64,000 nt of DNA from Coix lacryma-jobi var. lacryma-jobi. Lineage: Eukaryota; Streptophyta; Magnoliopsida; Poales; Poaceae. Where the stretch lies: the NCBI GenBank assembly GCA_009763385.1, contig CM019831.1, forward strand, positions 85,161,845-85,225,844, read 5' to 3'. The translations under genes were made by a program, and so were the position numbers. Shown one piece after another: positions 32,149-43,153 of the stretch. Within the stretch, counting starts at the first letter, position 1. Every line of letters starts with the position of its first letter. The notes below the pieces were generated by a model that ran no database searches, was not told where the DNA came from, and saw only the letters and a program-made list of their open reading frames with translations.

Positions 32149-32397
32149 TGATTCGCATTTTGAGCTCTGTTCTTCGTGTTTTGCTTTTCGTTCCCTCGGT
32201 GATTTGCTTTGTTCTCCCAATCCGAAGAATGATTTTCGATTTCGTTTGAACTGAGTTGTTCTAGATAGTGAGGCACATATTTCCACTGAAGGAATTCATC
32301 TCTAACCTCATGAGCTAGTAGATTGATTTTCATTTCAAATCGGTTTTTGTCTCCCTTGCCCCGAATTTTTCCGATTCACCAATTTAGAGTTAGGTTC
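32149..32397 (+). repeat. D 3' LTR, segment 2
   Basis: Lies between C and A. It aligns with about 55365-55605 of E (shared landmarks GTTGTTCTAGAT, GAAGGAATTC, CCTCATG). It ends GGTTC (32393-32397), the left duplication of A. Confidence 0.85.
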
Positions 32398-33972
32398 TGT
32401 TGACTCTTGCTAACGTCGTCACTAGGAGTAGACTATGGAATCTATCCCCGGCAACGGCGCCAGAAAGGTATGTTGATACTTCTTAATGTAAGAAGTATAA
32501 CTAACTATTCGTATGACTATTGGTAGGTTCCGCAAGCGCACAGAATAAGTCTATTGTAGCACTTCACCCGGGAGTAACCGAGTATCATTTTTATTTCCAC
32601 AGGGAAGCTACTATGGCAGAACTGACACTAGGACCGCTATGAACAACTGGTGATTCTAGCAGGGTTGATCGAAATGTGTGAATGGGGGTTGGTTTCTACT
32701 ACTACTAAAAAGAAAAGAAAGACTAACAATTACTAACCTAAATCGGCGGGGTCTGGCCGATGAACAGATTAATGTTTTCCTACACACTTACGAACACAAG
32801 TAACTTAGCAATAAAGAGTTTATCTAGTTCTTCGAACCGTACACACCCTCTGGACTATTTACCTCAGACATGCACAACGAGGTTTATGATTTAAGAACTA
32901 ACCCAACTACGTGGTGGAATTCAAGGCTCCCAGGGCTGTCACCACCTGTTTGCTACCACAGCTATCCGGGGGGCTAGCCACAAACTAAGGTATAACTAGT
33001 CTAAGCACCGCGCTTACACTAATATATACTACTCTAATCTTGCGTCCAAAACTAGAGCACTGATTACTCAGCGAAGAACCCAAACTAGATATAAACTAAA
33101 TACTAAGTTATCTATGATCGAAAGCACTCAACAAGAACAATAAGTAAAGTACTTAAAGTAAATGCTGAAAGTAGAAGAACATTAAGATAAATGAGAAAAG
33201 ACTTGGAATTATACCAGAGACTTGGAAGATCCTCTATTACAGCTCCAACTCTTCTCTTCTACAATCTCGCTCTCACTCTAAGTCTCTCAACTAGAGTGTT
33301 CCTTCACCCGAGCTTTGCTTACAAGAGAGTGGGACTAATGAGGTGAGGTCTGAGTACAAATGAGCTCGGGGGGTCCTATTTATAGCCTAAGGGACCTAGG
33401 GGGGTACTTATGGGCCTAGGGTTAGGTCAGGGGGGTGAGTGGGCTGGCGGGCGCCAGCCCTAGGTGGCGGCCGCCACCTCCCTGGCCCTTAGATCCACCG
33501 CCTCTTCACCAACGACATCCAGGAGGTCCTCCAAGTCGGTTAGGGTTCGGTTAGGGTTGTCCAATAGCCGTCACATGGGCAATTACGCCTTGATCCATGT
33601 GACACTGCTTCTTAGCCCTTGGATGAACCGACTTAGGTGAGCAACGGCTGCAAATGAGTGTGGAGTGCTTTCCCTGGATCAGTGACGTGGCAGGGGGGGA
33701 GTTTGGGCTTCTCCCCCGTGGCGGCCGCCAGCTATGGGTGGCGGGCGCCACCCCTCCTTGGCCCAAAGTGAGCCCAGGCACGTGGGCTTGCTTCCTGGTG
33801 GGTCCATTTGGTCATTTTGCTCAAAAACCTTGCAATTTCCTACATTCAAATAAAACTCAAGGACATGTGGAAATCGTTAGTTTATAAAAGGTTTTTGGTG
33901 GATTTTAGGCTCCTGTGTTGTGTTATATGACCTTGTTGATGCTAATAATATGATACTTAGTGAGCGTCAACA
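32398..33972 (-). repeat. A 3' LTR
   Basis: TGTTGACGC to GAGTCAACA on the minus strand. It contains a TATA box (CTATAAATA, near 33385-33377 minus) and GC palindromes GGTGGCGGCCGCCACC (33463-33478), GGGCTGGC/GCCAGCCC (33441-33460) and GGGTGGCG/CGCCACCC (33736-33753). A perfect in-LTR tRNA-Asp PBS motif lies at 32445-32462, 73 bases from where the next one would be. Confidence 0.9.
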
Positions 33973-35295
33973 AGCTCCCCCAAGCTTACCTCTTGCTCGT
34001 CCTCGAGCAAGCATGGACTTCAAATAAACTTGGAAACTCGGTGTTTTTGTTGTGTATGCCCATATTATTTTCATCATCATGGAATTGGTAGCCTTCCCTG
34101 CACTCAAGATTACAACAAAAGACCAGCAAGAAAGAAGGTTTGTCTTTCCCTTGCCTATTTTGCTAATCAAGACATGTGGAGTTTTTGCAAGTTTTGTTCA
34201 AAAGAAAGCATGCTTAGTAACTTCTGTGGCTCACTCAATCACTCATATTTGTATGTGGAAATGGAAGAATTATCCTCTCACTAAGGCTTTATGTGGGGTT
34301 TAATGTGTAGGATAAAAGTGAGCAAGCAATGCTAGCATAATTTTGACAAGTTAGACAATTGGATCAAAGGAGCAACAAGTCATAGGTTCAGACCAGGAAT
34401 GTGCAAGTGTGTGGTATTTATTGTGGCTACTACTTTGATGGCACTTCTCCTCTTTATCTCTTTTGTGGGATCATGGCTATGAATGAGAGCATTTGCTCTT
34501 TTGGATATTCTCTTCTTTCTAGAGCATTTGCTCTTCTGAATATTCTTTTCTTTCTAGAGCACTTGCTCTCTTTTTTTTGAATGATTATAGCCATGTCCCT
34601 GAGACTTTATGGAGCATGATATTTTGCCATGAAGTATTCCTAACAATGAATGGAAATAAAGGCATGTTGTGTGCGTATTCTCAGTGTAAGAATAGCACTA
34701 TATAGGTGGGTGCAAGTGAATTCCTTGGTCTAAAGATATGACAAGTTTCTCTACCATGACTATCAACAAAAGTCTAACTAGCTCAATACTAACATGCAGC
34801 AGGTGGAAGCTCCTACTCTAGAGTAAAAATTATTTGGCTTTGGTTGGACTTTCTTTGCCACAGAAGTACTTAGAGCAAGTTTTTAAATTTTTCAAAATAA
34901 TTACTCCACAAGCTTGACTTGCTCAAGTCAAAGTAGAAACTTACTTCCCCTTTACTTAGTCTAAAGCTCAAGTCTCAAGTTTAGTTCTAGCATACGTTCT
35001 CCCATGATAACTCTAATGCATGGCATACATTTTTTTTATTAGAAAGACTTATGATGAGAGCGTTTTATTTATTGCTATTTATTTATTACTAATAATTATA
35101 TAAATTTTTTTATTATTATTAAGCTGGAAATTAAGTAAGATAAAAATTAAATTTAAATTACTGAAAATAAAAATAAAACTGACAGAAGTAAAGATGGTAG
35201 TGATAGTAACCTCGATGACGGGGGTCCTCCCCCAAGCTGGCTTTTGGCGTGGTTGGTCACATCCATCCTTGACGACGGTACATGTCCTCCCAATT
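33973..35295 (-). other. A 3' noncoding region and polypurine tract
   Basis: No credible gene. The polypurine tract AAGCTTGGGGGAGCT adjoins the LTR (33987-33973, minus strand), and a second copy, AGCTTGGGGGAGGA, lies near 35239-35226. Three short hairpins AGAGCA/TGCTCT are at 34485-34572 with a period of about 35 bases. AT-rich low-complexity sequence covers 35030-35170. Confidence 0.7.
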
Positions 35296-36922
35296 CTACT
35301 GGTTCTGCTGCAGGAGAGAAGAAATATTACCCAGTTCTCCACCAGTTTCCTGGCGGAATTCCTGGAAATCTTGGTTCAAGTTGTTCAAGTCCTGGCGGAT
35401 GTCGGCAGAATCCATGGTGAGTCCACTCATTTGGTGCTGAAGATATCCCATGTCACGCATCCACTCGTCCTGATGAACGGACGAATGGCGAGCGGCCTGC
35501 GGCAAGATTCCCCTATGGACGAAATCATCACCACGGCTGGTGTACCGAGTGGATCCTCCCAATGAATGGGTTGAACTCCCCAACTGGGATGAGTGGAAGG
35601 ATGCCTCCTGGCCATATTCCCACCGCGGATGTTGCGGTTGTTGCCAATTTGATCCTCTTGCTTGGTGCGAGCCAGGGGGTGTCAAATGACCATAGTGTGC
35701 TGCTCCTTCATAATGCCCTGCATGGAAAGGGTCAAACTCCTGCGCCGCTGCTACAGCTCTTGCGACCTCTTCTGCTGCACGGGTCTGCGCTCGCGTCCTC
35801 CTCCTGGGAACCTGCATGATGTTTTCTCGGGCCAACCTGCGGTTTTGCTCTGCTTCGGTTTCCAGGGCCAAAAGTAACGTTGGTGCATTCACCAACCAAA
35901 GTGACATGTCAGGAAGAGCGATTTTATTCACATAATCTTGGTAGATCATGTGAATCTCACCGGTCTCCTGGTTCTCACGCAAGAGGTGTCCTTGCGAGAA
36001 ATGCTCCATAGTCAAAAGGTCTCGGTCACTAGGAATGTAGGAGTATATAGCGGTGTTCAGCAGACCCATGTTAAAAGCCAGTCTAGTTATCCAAGATGTC
36101 ATTTCAATATTTCCAGTGCGTTGATTAAATTTAGACCAGTAGTCCGCCATGGCCTTGGCGGGTGATACTTTTTATGTGGTTAACTAGAGCATAAAGCAGC
36201 AGCATTTCGGGCTTTTTAATTGGTCTTAAGTCAGGTCTTGGAAAAAGTGTGATACTAATATACCTGTGAAAGAACCTGAGCGTGGGGTTGTGGATATTAC
36301 TTGTACGGGGCAAGCCTGGGTCTCTGTTCCCAGCAATGCTTTTCCAAAATTCATTCCTATTAAAACCCGTACAAGCAGATTCCAGGTTTAGCAGGCATGA
36401 ATCATCAAAATTTAAATGCTTGCTAAACTGCACCAACGAAAGAGTGTGCTCTTCATTAAGAAGCCGGAATGTTATGTGAGTGGCAGACAATTGCATGGTA
36501 GCTAGAAATTCCATTGTGAGAGGAAGGATTCCCTCCTCATTAACCATCCATGCATCTTCCCATCCCAAGGTTCGAGAAATATAGAGAAACTCACTGTCCA
36601 TACCAGTGCGACGTAGCAAGTCATCGTCGATGCGGCGGGTGTGAATGAACTCCCTCTCACTGAGGATGTTCCGGGCCTGCCGCTCCTGATCACTCTGCCA
36701 GATGATGTCATTGACGGAGTTCAGGATGCGGATGGTCGGTTCGGCCTGGTGTGTGAACGGAGAGTTCCCATCCACCGACATTTCGTTGGTGGATGGAGTA
36801 CCCCGCCCGGCGCTCTCCTCATCACTCCCGGCGAAGCGAATGTGGGTGTTTGCTCTCGACGAACTTCCCTCACCCTTACTCTTCTTCTTCTTTCCGGTGA
36901 CGAAGTTCTTGAGAGGGCCCAT
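35296..36922 (-). pseudogene. A Athila ORF-1-like / env-position gene, frameshifted
   Basis: Starts at ATG 36922 (MGPLKNFVTGKKKKSKG, a basic N-terminus) and stays open to 36131; it continues in another frame from about 36150 to 35296. The first part resembles Athila ORF-1 proteins, with motifs such as LGWEDAW, FRLLNEEHTLSLVQF and LFPRPDL. The second part carries NRRLARENIM, a glutamine- and histidine-rich stretch and a short coiled coil. No signal peptide or membrane segment is evident, so I do not call it a working envelope. The family assignment rests on memory of the motifs. Confidence 0.65.
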
Positions 36923-37809
36923 GACTCCTTGCTAGTGCTTAGGATGGCTGATGTTTTTGTGTTTGAGTGAGTTGTGAGAACTTGCATGGGGTGTGGGTAG
37001 ATGGAAGGGGGAGGCTGTGAGCCTCACCCTGCTGGCGGGCGCCAAGAAATAGTGGTGGGCGCCACCCCACCTTGCCCAAATTTGTCTGCAACCGACACAT
37101 GAGGTTACCCTCGTAAAGTCCACAGAAATTCCAAGTGGGGAATAAAGTGGTGGGTTCAGTGCAAAGTGAAAAGAGTGCAACCTCCTAAATGGGGCAAGTG
37201 GGCTGGAAATTTCAAAGACCACTTCTTCATCCTGGTCATACTTTATACCAAGGATGGCGGGAAACTTACTCGGGAGCAGTTTTGTACCGAAATGTGGAAA
37301 TAGAGGTGGCGGGCGCCAGGAAAATGTGGCGGGCACCACCCTCTCGGCTGAAATCCAACTCACCCCTCCTTTTCTCCTAGTGCTCTCCTTGTCACTCTCC
37401 ATCACATGTGCACCAGAATTTTTGGATGGAGATGAGTCCAAAAGATGGAGTGAAGAGTGGGAGACATGAGGAGACATGGGAGTGAGTGATTGCATTGAAA
37501 TGAGCAAAGCCATGGGTCTCCCTTGGTATTATTTGGGTCTAGGAGGTAGGTGTAATAGTCTAGAGATTGGCTAGTGTCCCTAGTACACCCTAGGGTGGTG
37601 GGCGCCAGCATGGGGTGGCGGGTACCACCCCTATGGCTGTCCTAAATCCCCTAGGTGCCACCTAATCACTCTACTAAGTATCTACTTTGCAGAAAATTAA
37701 ATTACTTAAGTAAAAACGAAAAATTTAAATAGGGGATAAAGACTTACCTTAGCCTAACTTACCTTGGTTAGCCGCCTTGGATTCCCGAATAGTGTCGCCT
37801 TCACGGTGG
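36923..37809 (-). other. A noncoding gap where RT and integrase would be expected
   Basis: Follows the protease stop directly. It has no RT, RNase H or integrase motif. It contains LTR-like GGCGCC palindromes (near 37028, 37307, 37320 and 37600), so part of it resembles LTR U3. Two splice-donor-like AAGGTAAGT motifs lie on the minus strand at 37766-37758 and 37750-37742, and AG acceptor candidates precede the ATG at 36922. Confidence 0.6.
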
Positions 37810-39965
37810 TTATGGTGGATTGTCGGCACCAACGAACTTTGATGACGGGTGTTTTTCCGGTCGCGGTGTGAACTCGAATTTCTCCTCCTTTCCACTGATG
37901 TGGAGCTGAATTTCTCCAGCTCCTACATCAATGGTGGCTTTTGCAGTGCTCAGAAATGGGCGTCCCAAGATCAATGGCGTCCGGTGGTCAGGATTAATAT
38001 CCAGAACCACGAAATCCACCGGGACAAAGAGATTTCGGATTTTCACCAGAATATTCTCTGCTATTCCCGCGGGATATCGGAGCGATTGATCGGCTAGCTG
38101 CAAACACATAGAAGTAGGGGACAAGGTATGATGATTTAATTTATCATATATTACCTTGGGCATGACGCTGACGCTCGCTCCCAGATCACAAAGTGCATGC
38201 TCGAAGTGTTGCTCTCCAATTGAACATGCGATCATTGGATTTCCTGGGTCCTTCTTCTTTTCTGGGAGTTGGTTTAAAATGACCGCACTGCAATCTTCGG
38301 TCAATTTAACCACATCCCTACATGGAATTGGTTTCTTCTTATTGAGCATGTCTCTCAAATATTTTGCATAAGTTGGAACCTGCATAGCGTTAATAAATGG
38401 GACATGTATATATAATTTTTGAATTACCTCGATGAATTTCTTGAATTGGTCGTCTTCCGTCGGATTTCTGTTTCGATCTGGAAAAGGTAATACATGTGTA
38501 TCATAGAATTCATGAGGAGCAGTTCGTACCTTGGATGAAGGTTCAGCTGGGGTCTCCTCTTCTTCGTCTTCTTCAACATTAACAATATTTTTCTTTGTAG
38601 CAGCATTACTACTAGGAACTAAATTAGGATGAGGTGGATCACGAGTGGATTGACCACCTCTCGTGGTTACAGCTTTTAATTCCTCATAGCATTTCATTTG
38701 AGATTTAATGTTATCTACTTTTTGCTCTAATCTCTGATTAAAATTAATTTGTTCCTTAAATGCTTCAGAAAAATCTTTCAGTTTAGCATAAATTCCTTCT
38801 AACATTTTATCATGTTCAATTATTTTATTATTTATGCTATCATTAATTCTACCTTGATTAGAAACTAATTTTCCAATAGGAGAATTAAATACGTAGGTTT
38901 GAGGCATACCTTTTTTATTCCATTGTTGGATCATTGGAATTGGAGGTTCTCCGTAGCCACCATTATTAAGAAGGGATTTGGCATCCTCTTTCTTAATTTC
39001 TGCTTGACCTTAACTTGACGAAGCGGCTCTTTGCTTGGCGTAGTACTCCTTTGCAGCATGATCTCTCTTCTCATTTATCCTTTGCTCTAGCAATTTTACC
39101 AAAGTTTGCAGGGTAACTAAATCAGCTTGCTTAATTTCAGACATACCTCTAGCATGTTTTTCTGTCCATCCTTGATTCGCCACCATTGTCTCGATCAATT
39201 TGGTTGCCTTCTCTACAGTGAGAGAGAGATATGCACCCCCGGCGGCAGCATCAATGTGTTGTCGAGATTCTTGCTGGAGTCCATTGTAGAAGCTCTAGAT
39301 CAAGTACCAGTCTTGCATACCATGGTGGGGACAGTATTCAACATACTCTTGTAGTCTTTCCCAAGCTTCAGTGATTGTTTGTTTGTCTCCTTGTCCAAAG
39401 TTGGAAATCTTGCTACGGACAAGAATAGTCTGACTTCTCGGGCAGAACTTGTTGAGGAATTGATCCGCGCATCTCACCCATGTCAGCAGGTGTCAGAGTT
39501 GAAGAGGAACCACTGCTTCGCTTTTTCCACTAATGAAAATGGAAAAAGACGAAGTCTGATGGCATCCTGCGAAACTCCCTACACAGAAATTGTACTACAT
39601 ATCTCCAGAAAATTCCGGAGGTGAGCGTTGGCATCCTCGGATGGTTTGCCATTAAATGCAATAGCTTGAGCCATACGTATTAAGTGAGGTTTAAGCTCAA
39701 AATCTACATTACTAGTAGAAGGTAACACTGGAATGTGAGCAAGAGTAGGCATGGAATACTCATAGAGTGTTTTGGTCGACGTCGATGTTGATTGATCATT
39801 GGAGCAGCTTGGTTCGTCAGTCACTTTTGACTGGGATTCTTGTCTCGACGAACTCCTCTCACGAAGCTCTAGGTTCTTCCTTGGAAGAGTGAGATTAGCT
39901 CTCGCTCTCCTAAGAATGGCCTCCGGATCTTCTTGATAGTCGCTCGGAAGATTGAATCCGGCCAT
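37810..39965 (-). pseudogene. A gag-protease, with one frameshift and two stops
   Basis: Starts at ATG 39965 (MAGFNLPSDYQEDPEA) and continues to about 39580 with the Athila gag motif FNGKPSEDANAHLRNF. After a frameshift between about 39580 and 39480 come EAWERLQEYV and an in-frame TAG (39292-39294). After a second stop, TAA (39007-39009), the 38934-37810 part gives gag C-terminus, an acidic linker (EEDEEEE) and an aspartic protease with CDLGASVSVMP and PLILGRPFL. There is no RT after it. The stop at 37810 comes just after the protease. Confidence 0.82.
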
Positions 39966-40065
39966 GACTACTTGAATGATCACAAACAACGAACAATATA
40001 TACCCGCTAGAACTACGGGGGTTAATTCAATTGAAATCACAAAGAATTAATTCTAGCCAATTGCT

Positions 40066-40083
40066 TCCCCGGCAACGGTGCCA
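40066..40083 (-). other. A primer-binding site (tRNA-Asp)
   Basis: TGGCACCGTTGCCGGGGA on the minus strand, eight bases after the LTR end. It has one mismatch to the tRNA-Asp complement, while the copy inside the 3' LTR at 32445-32462 is perfect. Confidence 0.8.
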
Positions 40084-40091
40084 GAAATGCT

Positions 40092-41651
40092 TGTTGACTC
40101 TTCCTAACGTCGTCACTAGGAGTAGACTATGGAATCTATCCCCGGTAACGGCGCCAGAAAGGTATGTTGATACTTCTTAATGTAAGAAGTATAACTAACT
40201 ATTCGTATGACTATTGGTAGGTTCCGCAAGCGCACAGAATAAGTCTATTGTAGCACTTCACCCAGGAGTAACCGAGTATCGTTTTTATTTCCACAGGGAA
40301 GCTACTATGGCAGAACTAACACTAGGACCGCTATGAACAACTAGTGATTCTAGCAGGGTTGATCAAAATGTGTGAATGGGGGTTGGTTTCTACTACTACT
40401 AAAAAGTAAAGAAAGTCTAACTATTACTAACCTAAATCATGGGGTCTGACCGATGAACAGATTAATGTTTTCCTACACACTTACGAACACAAGTAACTTA
40501 GCAATAAAGAGTTTATCTAGTTCTTCAAACCGTACACACCCTCTGGACTATTTACCGCAGACGTGCACAACGAGGTTTATGATTTAAGAACTAACCCAAC
40601 TACGTGGTGGAATTCAAGGCTCCCAGGGCTGTCACCACCTGTTTGCTACCACAGCTATCCGGGGGGCTAGCCACAAACTAAGGTATAACTAGTCTAAGCA
40701 CCGCGCTTACACTAATATATACTACTCTAATCTTGCATCCAAAACTAGAGCTCTGATTACTCAGCGAAGAACCCAAACTAGATATAAACTAAATACTAAG
40801 TTATCTATGATCGAAAGCACTCAACAAGAACAATAAGTAAAGTACTTAAAGTAAATGCTGAAAGTAGAAGAACACTAAGATAAATGAGAAAAGACTTGGA
40901 ATTATACAAGAGACTTGGAAGATCCTCTATTACAACTCCAACTCTTCTCTTCTACAATCTCGCTCTCACTCTAAGTCTCTCAACTAGAGTGTTCCTTCAC
41001 CAGAGCTTTGCTTACAAGAGAGTGGGACTAATGAGGTGAGGTCTGAGTACAAATGAGCTCGGGGGGTCCTATTTATAGCCTAAGGGACCTAGGGGGGTAC
41101 TTATGGGCCTAGGGTTAGGTCAGGGGGGTGAGTGGGCTGGCGGGTGGCGGCCGCCACCTCCCTGGCCCTTGGATCCACCGCCTCTTCACCAACGACATCC
41201 AGGAGGTCCTCCAAGTCGGTTAGGGTTAGGTTAGGGTTGTCCAATAACCGTCACATGGGCAATTAGGCCTTGATCCTTGTGACACTTCTTCTTAGCCCTT
41301 GGATGAACCGACTTAGGTGAGCAACGGCTGCAAATGAGTGTGGAGTGCTTTCCCTGGATCAGTGACGTGGCAGGGGGGAGTTTGGGCTTCTCCCCCCTGG
41401 TGGCCGCCAGCTATGGGTGGCGGGCCCCACCCCTCCTTGGCCCAAAGTGAGCCTAGGCACGTGGGCTTGCTTCCTGGTGGGTCCATTTGGTCATTTTGCT
41501 CAAAAACCCTGCAATTTCCTACATTCAAATAAAACTCAAGGACAAGTGGAAATCGTTAGTTTATAAAAGGTTTTTGGTTGATTTTAGGCTCTTGTGTTGT
41601 GTTGTAAGACCTTGTTGATGCTAAGAATATGATACTTAGTGAGCGTCAACA
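40092..41651 (-). repeat. A 5' LTR
   Basis: 1560 bases, the partner of 32398-33972. It lacks 13 bases that in the other copy form the right arm of the GGGCTGGC palindrome (at about 41141-41144). GGTGGCGGCCGCCACC (41143-41158) is intact. The in-LTR PBS motif at 40139-40156 has one mismatch. Confidence 0.9.
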
Positions 41652-41656
41652 GGTTC

Positions 41657-42422
41657 GAGCCATGATCTCTTATGGGTAGCTCACTAACCTCCTTGGAACT
41701 CTTCATACCAAGTCTAAGCCATAGAGCTTTTGATTCGTAGGAGATTGGGTTGAATCCGTGGAAGAACAGTGCAATTTCGGGGGCATCGGACACTGGACTC
41801 GGGGGCATCGGACGCTAAGTTCGTCACATCGGACGCTCAGTTGCCATGAGTCAAAGAACAACGTTTTTTGAAGGAGCATCGGATGCATCCGGGTATTGAG
41901 CATCAGACGCTGAACGGTCACTGTAGTCAGCGTCCGATGGCTATGCAGTAAGGTTCCAGATCAGGTCATTTTGCATCGGACGCGTCTGGTGCTTCTACAT
42001 CGGACGCTGGCCAGCGTCCGATGCAGTGAGTTTTGCACTGTTTCGTCCGCAGTTTGCTCGTTCGACTTCAAATTAGTTTTTGAGTTTTTGCATTGGATTT
42101 CCAACTTCGTGCTATACAGAAATCGGGCTTCTCGCTCTGCGAAATAGCCTGAACCACCCTCGCGTTGCTCGGGGGCGGTTGAGGTTACCCAAAGTCCATC
42201 CTGTCACTAGTTGAATTGCCTGAAATTGAGTGAGAAGGTTTTTGTGGTGTCCCGCTGTGTTCCTAGGGAACATCCACCCATTCTCTTGGGTCGTGGACAT
42301 CACTCGCATCGGTTTTGCTCTTGGGGTTGATTTTCTGGGACAGAGGCTAAAAGTTTCTGAAAAGAAATTTAAGGCTACCATTCACCCCCACTCTCGCTTT
42401 TGGTAGCATTCTCGGTCCTTCA
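41657..42422 (+). repeat. D 3' LTR, segment 3
   Basis: Continues D's LTR after A, aligning with about 55610-56276 of E (landmarks GAGCCATGATCTCTTA and CGGTCCTTCA). The LTR ends at 42422. It includes the palindrome array at 41785-42030. Confidence 0.87.
41785..42030 (+). repeat. GCATCGGACGC palindrome array in D LTR
   Basis: Eight or more copies of GCATCGGACGC-like motifs in both orientations, including a face-to-face pair CATCGGACGCTGG / CCAGCGTCCGATG near 41999-42023. It is downstream of the TATA box. Confidence 0.78.
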
Positions 42423-42427
42423 ATTGT

Positions 42428-42583
42428 TCATCTCCTTTGCACGGCGTTCCTCTATCTTGCACTGAAAGCAAAACTCCCTCAAGTGTCCATCACTCCCACA
42501 GTGCTCACAATGATACCTCAGCGTTCTCATTGGGGGTTGTTGGTACTCACGGTGTTGGGAGTAGATCACTTGATTATTTTATG
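42428..42583 (-). pseudogene. K: copia gag zinc-finger remnant
   Basis: On the minus strand it encodes a CCHC finger, YHCEHCGSDGHLREFCF, and flanking residues EYQQPP and RRAKEMN. These align with E gag near 58440-58560. It is what remains between the end of D and the start of F, and shows that both inserted into an older copia gag gene. A stop lies just upstream of the finger. Confidence 0.72.
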
Positions 42584-42885
42584 TGTGGATACATGGGTGT
42601 AGGTCGGATCTTGTGATGATGAGTGATTGTCAACTGGTATGATGCGCATGTTCTTTGGCTTATGTTGTGCAGGTGTTGAGCTCGGATACGGTGATCAAAG
42701 GCAAGGAGAAGGTCAAGTAGAGACGTATCGTGGACCCGCAGCGGTGAAGGGCGAACGTGAGGCTTGGACTGACGGACCGGTGGCCAGAGGATTGGCCGTG
42801 GTGGCTGACAGCCTGGGACAATGACAAGTGAAGACTTGCGTGTGGACGGGGTGCACGGGCGATGCATCGCCTCTACAGCTCGGTT

Positions 42886-43153
42886 TGGTGGTTGAGCCAC
42901 AGAAAAACCACCGAGTGGACGGTTTCCAGGTTTGGGCCACAAAACCTGGGTGCTGCGGGTTTGCCGAGTTTGGGCCACAAAACTCGGGCTAAGGACGGTT
43001 TCCAGGTTTGGGCCTCAAAACCTAGGTGCTGATGAGTTTCTGAGTTTGGGCCACAAAACTCAGGCGATGGACGGTGAGTTTCCCGGTTTGGGCCTCAAAA
43101 CCGGGGGTTGGTCGTGAAGACAGGTTTCCCGGTTTCGGCCTCAAAACCGGGGG
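42886..43153 (+). repeat. U3 stem-loop array in F LTR
   Basis: A GGTGGTT/AACCACC stem, then stems CCAGGTTT/AAACCTGG, CCGAGTTT/AAACTCGG, CCAGGTTT/AAACCTAG (one mismatch), CTGAGTTT/AAACTCAG and two CCCGGTTT/AAACCGGG, around the core TTTnGGCCnCAAAA. It is the best preserved copy. Confidence 0.85.

Larger units (their letters stand above)
32398..41651 (-). mobile_element. A: Athila-type LTR element without pol core
   Basis: A complete insertion: LTRs 32398-33972 and 40092-41651, with GGTTC perfectly duplicated at 32393-32397 and 41652-41656. On the minus strand: PBS complementary to tRNA-Asp, gag, protease, a noncoding gap with possible splice donors, an Athila ORF-1-like gene, then polypurine tract AAGCTTGGGGGAG. 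RT, RNase H and integrase are absent. About a dozen differences in the first ~390 aligned LTR bases indicate a moderately young insertion. It lies in the LTR of D. Confidence 0.92.
8764..42422 (+). mobile_element. D: Ty1/copia SIRE/Maximus-type element, 3' part, split by insertions
   Basis: The 3' part of a copia element: end of pol (8764-9294), 3' noncoding region (9295-10785), then a 3' LTR in three pieces (10786-11794, 32149-32397, 41657-42422; about 2.02 kb in total). The LTR pieces align in order with the uninterrupted LTR of E. The gaps are filled exactly by C and A, each flanked by matching 5-base duplications. The rest of D lies left of H and T1, outside the window. D itself ends inside a minus-strand copia gag remnant (K). 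Confidence 0.88.

Noticed and set aside
35296..36922. A working retroviral-type envelope gene
   Set aside because: It is in env position but I see no signal peptide or membrane anchor, and it is frameshifted.
32393..41656. D LTR, A and C as one complex element
   Set aside because: Exact GGTTC and AAGAT duplications and the collinear match of the D pieces with the E LTR show separate insertions.
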